Positions 44,776 to 58,313 of a stretch of 64,000 nt of DNA are shown here, piece by piece. The DNA is from Hypericum androsaemum (lineage: Eukaryota; Streptophyta; Magnoliopsida; Malpighiales; Hypericaceae), in the NCBI GenBank assembly GCA_963995505.1, contig OZ023180.1:5739263-5803262 (forward strand), written 5' to 3'. How positions within the stretch are numbered: position 1 is the stretch's first letter; each line of letters starts with the position of its first letter. Below the pieces are notes generated by a model. That model did no database searches and was not told where the DNA came from. It saw nothing but the letters and a program-made list of their open reading frames with translations. Made by a program: the position numbers and the translations under genes.

Positions 44776-47700
44776 GAAGTGAAGATAAATGGAGTGGCAA
44801 TCTCCTTGTTTTGGACCTTCTCACGTATGAAGTGACAATCCACCTCAATATGTCGGGTTCTTTCATGATATACTGGATTGGCAGTAATATGAGCTGCAGA
44901 CTGGTTGTCACAGTACATCCTCATTACTCCTCTTTGTGCAAAACCAAGATCATGAACCAATTGTTTCAACCAGATCATCTCACATGCAGTTAGGGCCATT
45001 GCCCTGTACTCCGCTTCTGCGCTAGAACGTGCTACAACTCCTTGTTTTTTTCTTTTCCAGGTCACAAGATTGCCAACAACAAAGGTGCAAAAACCACTTA
45101 TGGATCTCCAGTCATCCACAAGACTAGCCCAACTTGCATCAGAGAAAGCTGATCATGTGACCTATTTTCTTCATAATTAAACCTTGTCCATGATTAGACT
45201 TAAGATATTCCAGAATTCTATCAATGATCATAACATGACTGCTTCTTGGACTATGCATTGCTTGACTTACTATACTAAAAGTAAAAGATATCTCTGGCCT
45301 AGTTATAGTAAGATAAATCAGCTTACCTACTAACCTTTGAAACCTGTTAATATCCTTTTTCTTAAGTAAACTACCATCAAATAATGAAAACTTGGTGCCA
45401 CACTCAAGTGGAGTACTTGCTGGTTTAGAATCACTTTTTAATGTCTCTTTTAATAGATCCAAAACATATTTTGTTTGACACAAATGAATTCCTTTGTTAG
45501 AGTATGCAAATTCTATGCCAAGAAAATATTTAAGCTTGCCTAAATCTTTTATGTCAAACTTGCTCTTCAATATCTGCTTTAACATGTAAATTCCTCCATG
45601 ATTACTTCCTGTGATAACAATATCATCTACATACAAACATACCACAACTTTCCCTTGTTGATTATCAAAAGTAAATAATGTATAATCGGCATGACTTTTT
45701 CTAAATCCTAATGACAACAACTCTTTGCTAAGTCTATGATACCATGCCCTAGGAGATTGTTTCAAACCATATAATGATTTCCTAAGTTTGCATACCTTAC
45801 ATGTGTTTCGGAGTGCATGACCTTCTGGAACTTCCATGTATATTTCCTCCTCTAAATCTCCTTGGAGGAATGCATTTTTTACATCCATTTGATAAAGTGG
45901 CCAATCAAAGTTAATCGCAGTAGAGATTATTACACTAATGGTGTTCATTTTAGCAACAGGGGCAAATGTCTCTGTGTAATCGATCCCTGGAGTTTGAGTG
46001 AATCCCATTGCTACAAGTCTAGCCTTATATCACTCTATGCTCCCATCTTTATTGTATTTTATTTTAAATAACCATCTACATCTAACTGTTTTCTTATGAA
46101 TGGGTAGTTCAACTATAGTCCACGCATTATTCTTCTCAATAGCATCAAGTTCCTCTTTCGTGGCTTGCTTCCATATAGGAGAATCTTTAGCTTGCTCATA
46201 ATTTGCAGGTTCAACTACAGCTTTGATTTTGCTTAAAAATACAGAATGACTTGCAGAGATGTTATTGTAGGAGACATACCTGGTTATAGGATATGGACTT
46301 GCTAAATATACCTTGTATTCAGATAATTTGCTCGGAGCTTTGTGTGTCCTTTGTGATCTTCTTATCTTCTTCTCCTCTTGCTCCCTTCCTTCTTGAGTTT
46401 GTACTTGTTCCTGTTATTGTATTTCAGTTCGGACTTCTTCATGTGCTTCTCCACTTGGTGATATCTGTCCTTCTTTTTTCCTGTGATAAACTTTAGGATA
46501 GAACTCAAAATTGTTAGTGTCATTATTGGGAGATGGAGAAATCTACTGAGGTGAATTACAGCAAGTCTCAGCTCCTCTGCTGTCATTTTCTTCACTAGTT
46601 GGTTTAGTGATCTCAGCAGAATTCCTAGTCTCAGATGATGGATGCTCTCTAGAGTAAACATCATCATAACTTACTCTTATTCTTGAGGTATCAATATGAG
46701 ATTGAGCATGAGTTTCACACTCACTCTCCCCCTGAAACTCATATTCACAATTGTCAGTCAACTTATGATTATAAAAGGCTTTATTTTCACTAAAGTTGAC
46801 ATTCCTGGAAATAATTTTTTGCTTTGTCCTAGGATTATAGCACTTGTACCATTTAGTGGTTGAGGAATAACCTAAAAATATACATTTCTCTGTTTTTGGA
46901 TCATGCTTATCCCTCTTTGTCTTGGGCACAAGTACAAAACATTCACATCCAAAGGTTCTAAGGTGAGCCAGGTTCATTGGTCTCTGATATAATACTTCCA
47001 GTGGTGCTTTAAAGTTTAGTACCTTACTTGGTGTTCGATTCATCAGATAACATGCTGTTAGAACAGCATCAGACCAATAGGACTTAGGCAAATTCATTTG
47101 AAATCTTATAGCTCTTGTAACCTCAAGTAAATGCCTATTTTTTCTCTCAGCAACTCCATTTTGCTGAGGAGAATAAGTACATATCTTTTGGTAAATTATA
47201 CCAAGTTCCTTTAATCTAGGTGAAAGAGTTTTAAGATACTCAGTACCATTATCAGTTCTTAATATCTTAATTCTCTTTTCAAACTGATTTTCAACTAAAG
47301 ATCTAAATTCTTCAAATACTGTTGCACCCTCAGTCTTGTTCTTTAAAAGGTACATCCATGTGGTTTTAGAAAACTGATCAATAAATGTAATAAAATACTT
47401 ATATCCATCATAAGACACATTAGGTGAAGACCATAGATCAGAGTGATTAAGTTCAAAAGGTTCATGATATTCTGTTATTGAATTTGGAAAAGCACTTCTG
47501 CAAGTTTTTGCCATTTTGCAGCTATCACAGCTAGCAGCAATAGGATGAGTACATGAAACAATTTTATTCAACACATTATCAGAGGAATGCCCTAATCTAA
47601 TGTGCCATATTTCTGAATCAGAAGCGTTCAATGTAGGTGAGGTAGAAGCATTCAAAGCAGACTTGGCAGCAGAGTTTAAAAAATTCTTAGCATTAGCTTC

Positions 47701-49227
47701 ATCAAGAATGTAAAGTCCATTGTTCTTCCTCCCTTTACCAACCAAATTTCCTGTTTTTATGTCCTGAAAGAACACAAAATCAGGTTCAAATATAATTTTA
47801 CAGTTCAGATTTTTAATAATTTTACTAACAGAAATGAGCTTAGCAGTTAGGTTATGGAGGAATATGACTTTTGACTTATGTTTTTGATTTAGAAAGCATT
47901 TTTTTCCTATGCCATGAATGGGAACCTTGGTTCCATTAGCTACAGAGGCTTCTGGTTTATGTTCAGGTGTAGAGAGATTTATTAAATCATTCTTATCGTA
48001 AGTCATGTTGTGAGTTGCACCTGAGTCAATTATTCACATGCATTGATTATGAGCAAATGCAGCAGTGTGAGTAAAAAATTCAGACTTACCCTCTGTCTTA
48101 CCATACTCAGGTTGAGAAATGATGAAAGTAGACTCAGGATTGTTGCTCAATTGAGTGTTGTTGTTGCTTAGTTGTACAGCACCAGAAACTCCTTTGTTGA
48201 GTTATTGCAGTACTTGCTGCATAATTTTCTCTATTGAGTGATTTTGTGTTGCCTCCATAGTGTTTTTAGAGCTGTTGGCCTCTGCAAAATTAGCATTAAC
48301 ATTAGTTGGTGGTTTTTGATTCTTGAGGTGTGGGTGGAGGAACCAACATCTTTCTTGAGTATGCCCATTCTTCTCGCAATAATCACAAAATAATTGTGAT
48401 CTTGCATTGTTGGTTCGGCAACCTCTGCCTCTGCTACTTCCTCTAGAGTTAGAACCTCCTCTTTGATTGTTCTTTACATAGAACACACTTCCATCTGCAA
48501 TGTCTTCTTTTCCTTTAGACCCAGACATAACTTGCTTCCTTGTCTCTTCTTGATAGATTCTTGAACATACATCACTTAGTGATGGTAGATCAACACCACT
48601 GAATATTTGATTTATCAGGCTTTCAAACTCAGGTTTTAGGGAAACCAGCAAGTCAAAAATCTGTTCTTGCTCAGCTCGTTGTTGGATAATATTGATGTCA
48701 GTAGTGGGAGGTCTATATAAAGAGAGCTCATCTCACATATTTTTCATCTTGCCAAGGTGCTCAGCAAAAGATAACTCACCTTGTTTATTCTTTGCCAGCT
48801 TTTTCTTTAATTCATAAACTCTGAATAGATTCTTTTGCTTACTATACATCCCCTTGATTGATTCCCACAGATCTTTGGAGGAGTTTGATGTTGCAAATAT
48901 GTCGTAGATCTTTGCATCTACAGAGTTGAGGATCCAGGTCATGACTAAGTGGTCATTGACCTGCCATGCATTAAATTCTTCACTCTCTGGATCAGCGGCT
49001 AGAATTTTTCCAGTAATATAGCCTACCATGCTTTTGATGTTTAGGTTCATGTAGGCAGCTCTTGACCATGATAGATAGTTGTGGCCATTAAGTTGTATAG
49101 GGGTGATTTTGAGGTTTATGTTAGACTCATTTTCTTGTGTGATGATTCTATAGATTACACTTTGGTTTGAGTTGTGATCCATTGTAGCAGTGGACTCGAG
49201 GGTTGTAGGAACTCGTGGATCAGCCAT
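44776..49227 (-). pseudogene. Gag-pol polyprotein of copia E, degenerate
   Basis: ATG at 49227 (MADPRVPTTLESTATMDHNS). Gag: HNYLSWSRAAYMNLNIKSMV; CCHC knuckle CDYCEKNGHTQERC near 48390; protease IIDSGATHNMTYDKN near 48030; integrase HIRLGHSS, CDSCKMAK, NHSDLWSS, RTDNGTEYLK, QNGVAERKNRHL; RT GIDYTETFAPVAKM, intact YVDD near 45630; RNase H SSAEAEYRAM and YCDNQSAAHI. One frame to the end of RT, interrupted by stops near 48733, 48202, 48048, 46543 and 46033 and a frameshift near 45150. Truncated at 44775. Confidence 0.93.
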
Positions 49228-49230
49228 AAA

Positions 49231-49242
49231 GCTCTAATACCA
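49231..49242 (-). promoter_or_regulatory. Primer-binding site of copia E
   Basis: Minus strand TGGTATTAGAGC directly after the 5' LTR; one base differs from the usual TGGTATCAGAGC. Confidence 0.85.
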
Positions 49243-49436
49243 TGTAAGAATGTAAGATGGATTGAATGGAATCACTTGACTTTTATTGATGTATGAAGTA
49301 TCCTTATATACAGGTACAAAGTGTGGGAATTAGTGCTGTGATTAACAGCAAGACAGCTAATATAACGGCTATATCTTTTTAATGCCATCTAAGTATACAC
49401 CTGATTACAGCTGTACATTATCTAATGTCTGCTGCA
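49243..49436 (-). repeat. 5' LTR of copia E
   Basis: 194 bp on the minus strand from TGCAGCAGACATTAG to CATTCTTACA, with a TATATAAGG box near 49300. Bases beyond 49436 read as C1 coding text (minus-strand HAPNHQVLKEVAAEDDQFDH), which sets the boundary. Confidence 0.7.
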
Positions 49437-51305
49437 TAGACTGTGATGATCAAACTGATCATCTTCTGCTGCTACTTCCTTCAATACTTGATGATTTGGA
49501 GCATGGTGTGTGCTCTTTTGAGAATTTTGAACATCTTGGAAGCTCCTCAAGTTGATCTGTTGCATAATCAAATATGTTGGCTCTTCAAGGTTGTAAGAAA
49601 TCTATTGCAGATGCGATCCTTGTGGAATAGGATCATCATGTCTTTTCTGTTCAGCAACATTCTCCCCCTGAAGTCCTTCATCATTTGTCTCATTTCTTGG
49701 ACATAAGATCAAAACACTTGTATCCCTTAGACACCATGGAGTAGCCTAGGAATATACACTTTGTAGATCTATGATCATGTTTGCCCCTTTTCTGTGCTGG
49801 TATATGCACAAAAATAGTACAACCAAAAGTTCCCAACAAGGTTAGATCAGGTGGTTTACTTCTCAAAATCTCAAGTGGTGATTTGAATCTTAAAACTTTG
49901 GAAGGTGTTCTGTTTATAAGAAAACAAGCTGTAAGAATAGCATCTGACCAAAAACATTTAGCAACATTCATCTGAAACTTTATGGATCTTGCAACCTCAG
50001 GTATATGTTTATTCTTCCTCTCATCTATTCCATTTTGCTGAGGTGCATACGTACATGAGGTTTGGTGAATGATTCCTTGATCTTTTAGACATTGGGTGAA
50101 TTCTTTTAAGTACTGTTATCCATTCTCAGTTCTCAGAATCTTGATTTTAGAATTAGTATTAATGAGATTCTGAAATTCTTTGAATGCATGAAACACCTCA
50201 GTTTTTGCTTTCAAATATATCCATGTAATTCTAGAGAAGTGATCAATAAAACTAACAAAGTACTTATAGCCATCATAAGAAACACAAGGAGAGGTCCAAA
50301 CGTCTGAATGAATTAACTCAAAATACTTTTCAGACTCAGTTGTTGAATTATGAAAGGGAAGTCTACTGTGTTTAGCAAAGATACAACTTTCATATGTGTT
50401 CGAAAAAAATTTACAACCAGGTTTAACTATGGCTAGTACATGATCAGATGGATGCCCGAGTCTAAAATGCCATAGGGCTATACCACTGATATCATCAATC
50501 TTGCAAGATAGGGCTGTGGACAAACCATCTAACATGTACAAGCCATTTTTCTCTTCCTTTTACCAATCATTTTCATGGTGCTCATATCCTAAAATATTAC
50601 ATTATTAGGTTCGAAAATAACTCTGCAATTGAGTTGTCTTGTGATCTTACTAACAGATAGTAGATTAGTAGCAACGTTAGGCATAAATAGTGCATCGATT
50701 TCAGCATTGAGCAATTTAACTTTTCCTTTTCCACTTATTCGTATGCAATCACCATTAGCAATAGAAACAGTGTTCAAGTGATTTTCTTTTCTCAGTTTAC
50801 CAATCATTAGCTTATTGGTAATCATATGATCATTGGCACCAAAGTCAACAATCCAACCTGTAGTTACCCAAGAGTGATTTGATTGAGTAATCATACTAGA
50901 GAAGGCTTGAGCTGCATTTGTAGTGTTGTTGTTCATGACTTCTGATGTTGTGCCAATTTTTGTTAGAGGATGTCCAGTCATCCATTTGCTGATGTGCTAC
51001 AGTAGCTGTTGCGCTAGCATCTCAACTTCATTGCCCTGAATTGAATTGTTGCTTGTGGAGGCCGCATTGGCAGGGCTAAAGTTATTGTGACTCTTTCTGA
51101 GGTCTTAAATGAGGATTCATAAAATAGCACTTTTCTTTAGCGTGACCTGGTTTTTTGCAGTACTCACAAATGATTTGATTCTTGCCATAATTCGTGTAGC
51201 TTGCTCTGCCTCTTGGAGGAAATTTAGAGCAAATGCTTGCCAAGGAAGGCAGCTCATTGTTCAATAGTATTTGGCTTTGAACAGCCTCAAATTCGGGTCT
51301 TAGGC
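49437..51305 (-). pseudogene. C1 integrase, protease and gag C-terminus
   Basis: Minus strand: CCHC knuckle CEYCKKPGHAKEKC near 51160; a protease-region relic near 50840 (VDFGANDHMITNKL, where the catalytic DSG appears as DFG); GAG-pre-integrase LWHFRLGHPSDHV; integrase LIHSDVWTSPCVSYDGYKYF, then RTENG; after a stop, CFWSDAILTACFLINRTPSK. Gag upstream of RPEFEAVQSQ is deleted and joined to mid-LTR at 51305. Confidence 0.9.
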
Positions 51306-51538
51306 AATTAATCTAGGCCTAGGAAATGACAATATCAAACGGCTAGTTACAGCTAAGCCTTGTAACTGCTGTATTTACACTATTAATTACATGGACAAAT
51401 AATAAGTTACTTACATAAATGAACAAATGCATTTACTGCAGATGATGTAAGGATGAGTGAGCACGAATTGCTGCATAAATTGCAACAGCAGTAGTACTTC
51501 ATCTTGCTGCAGAATATCATCAGCAGCAGCATATCTGC
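51306..51538 (-). repeat. Partial 5' LTR of C1
   Basis: Starts in mid-LTR (GCAATTAATCTAGGCCTAGG) and runs to GCAGCAGCATATC, lacking about 12 terminal bases found in C2 (TTCATTCTAACA). The primer-binding site and gag start are deleted. Confidence 0.8.
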
Positions 51539-53160
51539 AGATATGCGGATAATATCAGATCATGTGCGATCGTGGATAACCTTCAATGGTATTAATTATA
51601 TGGTAAATTTATAATGTATAATGTGAGATCATCACTTCATCAATAATGTATCCTGGAAAGCCTCTGGCTACACCTCTTATCACCAAACCGTTGAACGAAC
51701 TTGTATATATATATATATAAAAGCACATCCTGGGCTAGCTTCTCTACTCCGGCCAACTAAAGTACAGAGTCTTTGGCAGTGAGATTTCATATGATATTAT
51801 TTCTTTTTCAAGTAGATTCTGTACTTTAGTTTTAAGGTTTGATGACTAGGGTAGATTCTGCCCTATTTTGTTACTATGCAAGTAGGCGACCATGTGCTGT
51901 GTGTTGAGTTATGGATCCTGAAAATGAGAATGCAGTTTAGTTTGGATGGTTTTGGACCTTAGTCAGATCATTTAACTGAGTTTTTTATGATATTATTTCT
52001 TTTTAAAGTAGATTTGTACTTTATTCTCTATGGTTTGAACTTTGCCTTCAACTACAATCTAAATTTCTCATAGCCATCAAAGACATTATTATTAATATGG
52101 CCCCACAAGAGATTATGAGTAATTCGAAGTCGGTTCATTGTAGTATCGAGAATTTTCTACATTAACAATCAAGTCGATCGATCCATTGTTTTTAATAAGT
52201 GAGAGTACTTAATTAGTATATTAGGTTCATGTTTATATAATAATTAGCAGTCGTCATACGATAAATTTTTTTTAAGGTCATCATACCATTGATATTGGGA
52301 AGGCAGAGAACGCAAGCTGAGGCGCACAAGGTTATTGCTAGCCCTGGCCACGGTTCAAGAGTTGTCGGTTCCACTTCATGAACTGTTGGTTTACGGTTCG
52401 TCGAAATGATGAACCTAAACCTGCTTGAGAGTTGACGGTTCAATACCATATTAATTAATTGGCGGTTCAGGATTAATCGCCAATTCAAACTGCTGGTTAG
52501 CCGACAATTCAAATTGCCGATTAGTCGACGGTTCATCCATTTTTTATTTGAAAAAAATAAAATGAATGATTGAGCTTGAATTTATTGTACTAAATTAAGT
52601 TTTCTACATATCCTCAGCTCTTGAGAAATCAAAACCCTCGTAGTTCTCTTACTTTATCAACGAAACTACTCTCCTTGAACATCGTCGTCTCTTGTTGTAC
52701 TTCCCGTTGAGGTTGAATCAAATTCATACAATTGTGAAGTGTCTAGGAGGCTCAATTCTTGTTGTCGTCGATCCGCCTTTGTCCAATCATCCAGAAAAAT
52801 TTGTGCTTCCAAAATTCAGGAGTCATTGAAAATCGGTAGTCGTTGAAAATGTCATCACCTGCGCTAAATGATTGCTTCACGGCAATAGTTAAGACGGGAC
52901 AAGCAAGTATTTATTTTGCGATAGCCTACATCATTGGAAATTGCTTGGAATGATTCTTGCACCATTGCAATATAGGAAAACTAGAAGCTACATCATTATT
53001 TAGCTCAAAAGAATTAATACATAAGGGTCAAGTTCTGAATTTGACACAACCCCAAGTCATTGTAGCCTTTTTTTAATATCGTTAAATCAATTACACTATA
53101 TTTTCTAGTATTACTACTGACGTCTATAAGTTGACCAACATCTATAAGTTGACCTTTGTC
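51539..53160. repeat. Flank of C1, duplicated at 62786-64000
   Basis: From ATATCAGATCATGTGCG the text matches 62830-64000 nearly continuously, including a (TA)n-AAAG promoter-like stretch at 51700 and a ~250-bp block (52090-52350) also found at 287 and 25062. A CGGTTCA-type degenerate repeat lies at 52335-52530. No gene is evident. Confidence 0.8.
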
Positions 53161-53165
53161 CCTTA

Positions 53166-55196
53166 CAGCCTATTTGGAATCAATTCCATCAAGAAAAGAA
53201 TTCTATTTTCAATTTTTAATGGTAATGGAAGGGAATTCATTTCTCATTTTCTTGTTTGGAACTATAAGTTAAATTTTGGGAATTGATTTGCTACTTTACA
53301 TAAATACCCTTATAACTAGAAGGTGATTGAGATAGAAAAATCAATCTAAACCAACTTGCAAGTACTCACACAACACCAAACCCAGAGCACAAAATGTTAA
53401 AAGAGGTTCATCTTATTGATCAAAGATAATTACATGTACTTAAATACATCTGGGTCTAACGGCTACATAATAATACAAGTATGTACAGTAATATCAATAA
53501 ATGCACAAGGCCGTTGGAGAGAGTTCCAAGACATATAACATAGCACTGGTGATTGATACGAGGATAGAGACGTTGTGGCAGTCAAGGCACGATGTCAATC
53601 ATTATGGAAGAATAATTAACATGTCCTAGAAGTCATAGAGATGATAGAAGTGGCGGCTCCAAGATATGCAGAAACAAGCTGCAATTCTGCAGCAGATGGA
53701 ATTGCAGACAACTGCAGAAATGTAGCAGAATTGCAGACCTGCATACGACCTACAGAACATCTGGTCTACTTGATCTTTACTCTTCAATACAAAATATATC
53801 ACAGAGATTTTGAGAATGTGAACAAATGCCATTGCCATCAAACTTCTAGTTAAGGACAAAAACAGTTCATACTAAAGCAAGCAACTGCTCAAAAAATGGG
53901 AACTTGGAAAGCAGTACCAAATACTCTATAGTTGAAGATTCACAAGAAAAAAAGGAACAAGAAAGCCAATACACCAAGTCAAACACACAAACAAAGAGAA
54001 CCCAGTTCATCTCTACATGCTCTTGATTCGAGTACAAAAACAGAATCCCACTTCAAAAGTACAAAAACTAGAAGCATCTTATTTTCTAAGAAGTACAACT
54101 CAAACCCAGTTCCTAGTTTCTACTCTTTTTAATTTAATCATGCCACATTTGCGCTGCTATTGATTAATGCTTCACTTCTGCAGCAAACCAGAGGAACCCC
54201 TAGCCTCTCCAATGTTAGTTCCACAATTTTTGCAGATCACTAGGCCAGTTACAGGCACTCATAAATGTTCAACAGCAAACCAGAGATTCACCTTGTATAT
54301 GTATTACTTTATGAAATATAAATGTTCAACAGCAAACAATTTCTCCACACGTGAGTCATTACAGTCATTGGAAAGCTTTCAAATTCTGAGTTGTAGACTC
54401 AAAAAATCTTAAATTCCAGACAAGCTCCAACCAAATTTTTACATTTATCTATAACCCCAAGTTACTTTAAGCAAAGATGCACAACAGTAAGAAGTCTTTC
54501 ATCTCACCATCATGCAGAGGCCACCCTTGAGTTAGCCAAGTGGGTTGCCATCTCGCCCAAGAAGCTGACAGTGACATTATCCCATAATACTCATGACCAT
54601 TCAAGAACAAAGCTGAAGCATTTAGAAAACAAATACCCACCAACAAATCCCTATGAACCCAAGAATCCACCATCATCCCACAAAAATTTCCGCAACCCAA
54701 TCCAGAACCAAACAAGCTCACGTCAGAAAACCACCCAAACAACCAAAAAATATTCAAATAAACCCTAACATTTAAAATAAGAGAGACAAGTGTCGGGGTC
54801 TTGCAAGAGAAGGTCTATAATAGAGAAAGTAGGTTGTCGGAAGGGAAAGCAACTCTCTGATGGGGAGGAAGGTCGCCTAGAAGGAGGAGGTCGCCGCCGT
54901 TTGATCTATGGAAAAGGGAAGGGAAGAAGTGTCGAGGGAGAGAGGGTGTGAAGCAGAGAAAATGTATTGGTAATTTTGTAGTATTTTAATAAAGTAAAGG
55001 GTATAATAGTAACTTAGCAGCGAATTCCGTTTTGGCCACTGCAAATCTGACCAATTTCAATAGGATTTCAAAATCCTGAGTTTTAATCAAAACAAGAATT
55101 CTTTTCCTAAAATTTTTGGTTCCAAACACACTTACTTTTTTAAAAGTCCGGAAAGGAATTTCATTTTCTATTTTTTAGAGGTTTCCAAACAAGCTG
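53166..55196. mobile_element. PIF/Harbinger-like element, non-autonomous
   Basis: Ends CAGCCTATTTGGAATCAATT and, inverted, CAGCTTGTTTGGAAACCTC. TSD TTA at 53163-53165 and 55197-55199. Subterminal inverted similarity includes GAATTC-rich blocks. The 2-kb interior has no DDE transposase; short frames are not convincing. A segment at 53390-53640 may be a nested LTR-like piece. Confidence 0.6.
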
Positions 55197-55199
55197 TTA

Positions 55200-55446
55200 G
55201 GGTGCGTTTGTTTCAGGGAAAGAACAGGTTTGGACAGTAATTTTTGTCCTGTTTAGTGTTTGGTGTGAAAATAGACCCGCACAAAATTTAAATTAAGTCT
55301 TATTATTTCTGTTCCATCTTTTTACAAGGGACAAGAAAAACTGTCCCAGGCCTAGAACTTATTGAACCTAATTTTCCAACAGTACCCTTCCCCATTTAAT
55401 TAAATCACTCTTTATCTCTCTTCCATCTTCAATGTCTTTAGTTACC
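55200..55446. other. Junction stretch before C2
   Basis: GGGTGCGTTTGTTTCAGGGA resembles another TIR-element end, but no partner was found. C2 coding text starts abruptly at 55447. Confidence 0.4.
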
Positions 55447-55449
55447 TGA

Positions 55450-58055
55450 TGATTTGGAGCATGATGTGTGCTCTTTTGAGAATTTTGAACATCTTGTAAG
55501 CTCCTCAAGTTGATCTATTGCATAATCGAATCTGTTGGCTCTTCAAGGTTGTAAGAAATCTGTTGCAGATGCGATCCTTGTGGAATAGGATCATCATGTC
55601 TTTTTTGTTCAGCAACATTCTCCCCCTGAAGTCCTTCATCATTTGTCTCAACCAACTTGTTAGTAAAATAGAGAGTAAGTTCATGAAATTGGACATCTAT
55701 AGAAGTAATCTTTTTCTTGGACATAAGATCAAAACACTTGTATCCCTTAGCCACCATAGAGTAGCCTAGGAATATACACTTTGTAGATCTATGATCGTGT
55801 TTCTCCCTTTTCTGTTCTCTTTTCTGTTCCCTTTTCTGAGCTGGTATATGCACAAAAATAGTACAACCAAAAGTTCCCAACAAGGTTAGATCATGTGGTT
55901 TACTTATCAAAATCTCAAGTGGTGATTTGAATCTTAAAACTTTGAAAGGTGTTCTGTTAATAAGAAAACAAGCTGTAAGAACAACATCTAACATAAAATA
56001 TTTAGGAACATTCATCTGAAACCTTATGGATCTTGTGACCTCAGGTATATGTTTATTCTTCCTCTCATCTATTCTATTTTGCTGAGGTGTATACATACAT
56101 GAGGTTTGGTGAATGATTCCTTGATCTTTTAGACATTGGGTGAATTCTTTTAAGTACTCTGATCCATTCTCAGTTCTCAGAATATTTATTTTAGAATTAG
56201 TATTAATGAGATTTTGAAATTCTTTGAATGCACGAAACACCTCAATTTTTGCTTTCAAAAGGTATATCCATGTAGTTCTAGAGAAGTTATCAATAAAACT
56301 AACTAAATACTTATAGCCATCATAAGAAACATAAGGAGAGGTCTAAACATCTGAATGAATTAACTCAAAACACTTTTCATACTCAGTTGTTGAATTATGA
56401 AAGGGAAGTCTACTCTGTTTAGTAAAGATACAACTTTCGCATGTGTTCGAAAAACTTTTACAACCAGGTTTAACTATGGCTAGTACATGATCAGATGGAT
56501 GCCCGAGACTGAAATGCCAAAGGGTTGTATCACTAATATCATCAATCTTACAAGACAAGGCTGTGGACAAACCATCTAACATGTACAAGCCATTTTTCTC
56601 TTCCCTTTACCAATCATTTTCATGGTGCTCATATCCTGAAATATTACATTATTAGGTTCAAAAATAACTATGTAATTGAGTTGTCTTGTGATCTTACTAA
56701 CAGATAGTAGATTAGCAGCAAAGTTAGGCACAAATAGTGCATCGATTTCAGCATTGAGCAATTTAACTTTTCCTTTTCCACTTATTTGTATGCAATCACC
56801 ATTAGCAATAGAAACAGTGTTCAAGTGATTTTCCTTTCTCAGTTTACCAATCATTAGCTTATTGGTAATCATATGATCATTGGCACCAGAGTCAACAATC
56901 CAACCTGTAGTTAAACAAGAGTGATTTGGTTAAGTGATCATACTAGAGAAGGCTTGAGCTGCATTTGCAGTGTTGTTGTTCATGACTTCTGATGTTGTGC
57001 TAATTTTTGTTAGAGGATGTCCAGTCATCCATTTGCTATTATGCTAGCATCTCAACTTCATTGCCTTGAATTGAATTGTTGCTTGTGGAGGCGGCATTGG
57101 CAGTGCTAAAGTTATTGTGACTCTCTTTCTAAGGTCTTAAACGAGGATTCATAAAATATCACTTTTCTTTAGCGTGACCTGGTTTTTTGCAGTACTCACA
57201 AATGATTTGATTCTTGCCATAATTTGTGCAGCTTGCTCTGCCTCTTGGAGGAAATTTGTTTCCATTTGAAGGTCTGGAGCTTGTGTAAAAGGCATTGTTT
57301 TCACCTTCAGATGGCTCCTTCTCCTTGTTAAATGAGGTGAGCTTCTTTCTTGTTTCTTCCTGCTACAATTTAGAGCAAATGCTTGCCAAGGAAGGCAGCT
57401 CATTGTTCAATAGTATTTGGCTTTGAACAGCCTCAAATTCGGGTCTTAGACTTGACAGCAGTTGAAAGACTTTGTCTTGCTCTGCTTGTCTTTGCAGAGT
57501 GATAAGGTCTGTAGTGGGAGGCCTATACATGGCCAATTCATTCCACATGCTCTTTAGAGATCCCAAATATCCAGTGATGCTTTTATCTCCTTGTCTTGCA
57601 TCAGCTAATTGCTTTTTGAGTTAGAAAACTCTGTATAAATTGTTTTGTTGATTGTAGAGATCCTTGATAGAATTCCACAGTTCTTTTGAGCTATTAGATA
57701 GGGAGAATAGTTCATATACCTTGGAATCAAGTGAGTTCAGAATCCATGTGGTCACTAGCTGATCATTGGCCTGCCAAATTTTAAAATCAGCACTCGTGAT
57801 CTCTGGAGGAGGAAGTCTTCCATTGATATATCCTAGCATTCCCTTGATGTCGTGGGAGTAGGATGCTGCTCTTGCCCAAGAGATATAGTTGGCTCCATTT
57901 AAAGGAACTGGATTAAGTTTGAGGTTTATGTTGTAGCCGTTTTCAGCTACAATGATCCTCCTGGGAGCGTTTGATGGTGTTTGTTATTGAGTTGGTGTTC
58001 CCAAATGAGGGAGAATAGCCTGAGGGTTTTGATCTTGATTAGAGAAATTTTCCAT
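55450..58055 (-). pseudogene. C2 gag-protease-integrase
   Basis: ATG at 58055 (MENFSNQDQNPQAIL). Gag: IWQANDQLVTTWILNSLDSK, YRPPTTDLITLQRQAEQDKV; CCHC relic near 57200; protease VDSGANDHMITNKL near 56890 with DSG intact; LWHFSLGHPSDHV; integrase LIHSDV, RTENGSEYLKEF, TPQQN, INRTPFKVLRFKSPLEI. Several stops and frameshifts split it. Contains a local KREQ expansion at 55800-55840 absent from C1. Confidence 0.9.
55800..55842 (-). repeat. 12-bp triplication encoding KREQ
   Basis: TTTTCTGTTCYC repeated three times in frame, giving KREQKREQKREK where C1 has a single KRGK. Confidence 0.8.
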
Positions 58056-58070
58056 TTTAGTATATAGTAG

Positions 58071-58082
58071 GCTCTGATACCA
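58071..58082 (-). promoter_or_regulatory. Primer-binding site of C2
   Basis: Minus strand TGGTATCAGAGC beside the 5' LTR end. Confidence 0.9.
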
Positions 58083-58313
58083 TATTAGTGAACAAAATAT
58101 GAGAGAAATGCTTCACTTATCATTCAGAACTCATGAATCCTATATATATACAGAGAGGAATTAAGCAGGCAATTAATCTAGGCCTAGGAAATGACAATAT
58201 CAAATGGCTAGTTAGAGCTAAGCCTTGTAACTGTTGTATTTACACTATTAATTACATGGACAAAGTTATTTACATAAATGAATCAATGCATTTAATGCAG
58301 ATGATGTAAGAAT

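Larger units (their letters stand above)
44776..49436 (-). mobile_element. Copia E, minus strand, 3' end deleted
   Basis: Nested in C1. 5' LTR (49243-49436), primer-binding site, gag, protease, integrase, RT and most of RNase H are present in order; the RNase H end and 3' LTR were removed at 44775. Its sequence is close to but distinct from the C family. Confidence 0.85.
42678..51538 (-). mobile_element. Copia insertion C1, minus strand, nested and deleted
   Basis: 3' LTR at 42678-43634, RNase H at 43634-44370, a rearranged stretch, then the nested copia E (44776-49436), then integrase and protease-gag (49437-51305), and a partial 5' LTR (51310-51538). RT is missing. The right flank from 51540 matches the right flank of C2 at 62800, so C1 and C2 are duplicated copies of one insertion. 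Confidence 0.8.

Noticed and set aside
51690..51780. TATATATATATAAAAGCACA as a gene promoter
   Set aside because: Also present at 62980, but no open frame, splice pattern or leader follows in either copy.
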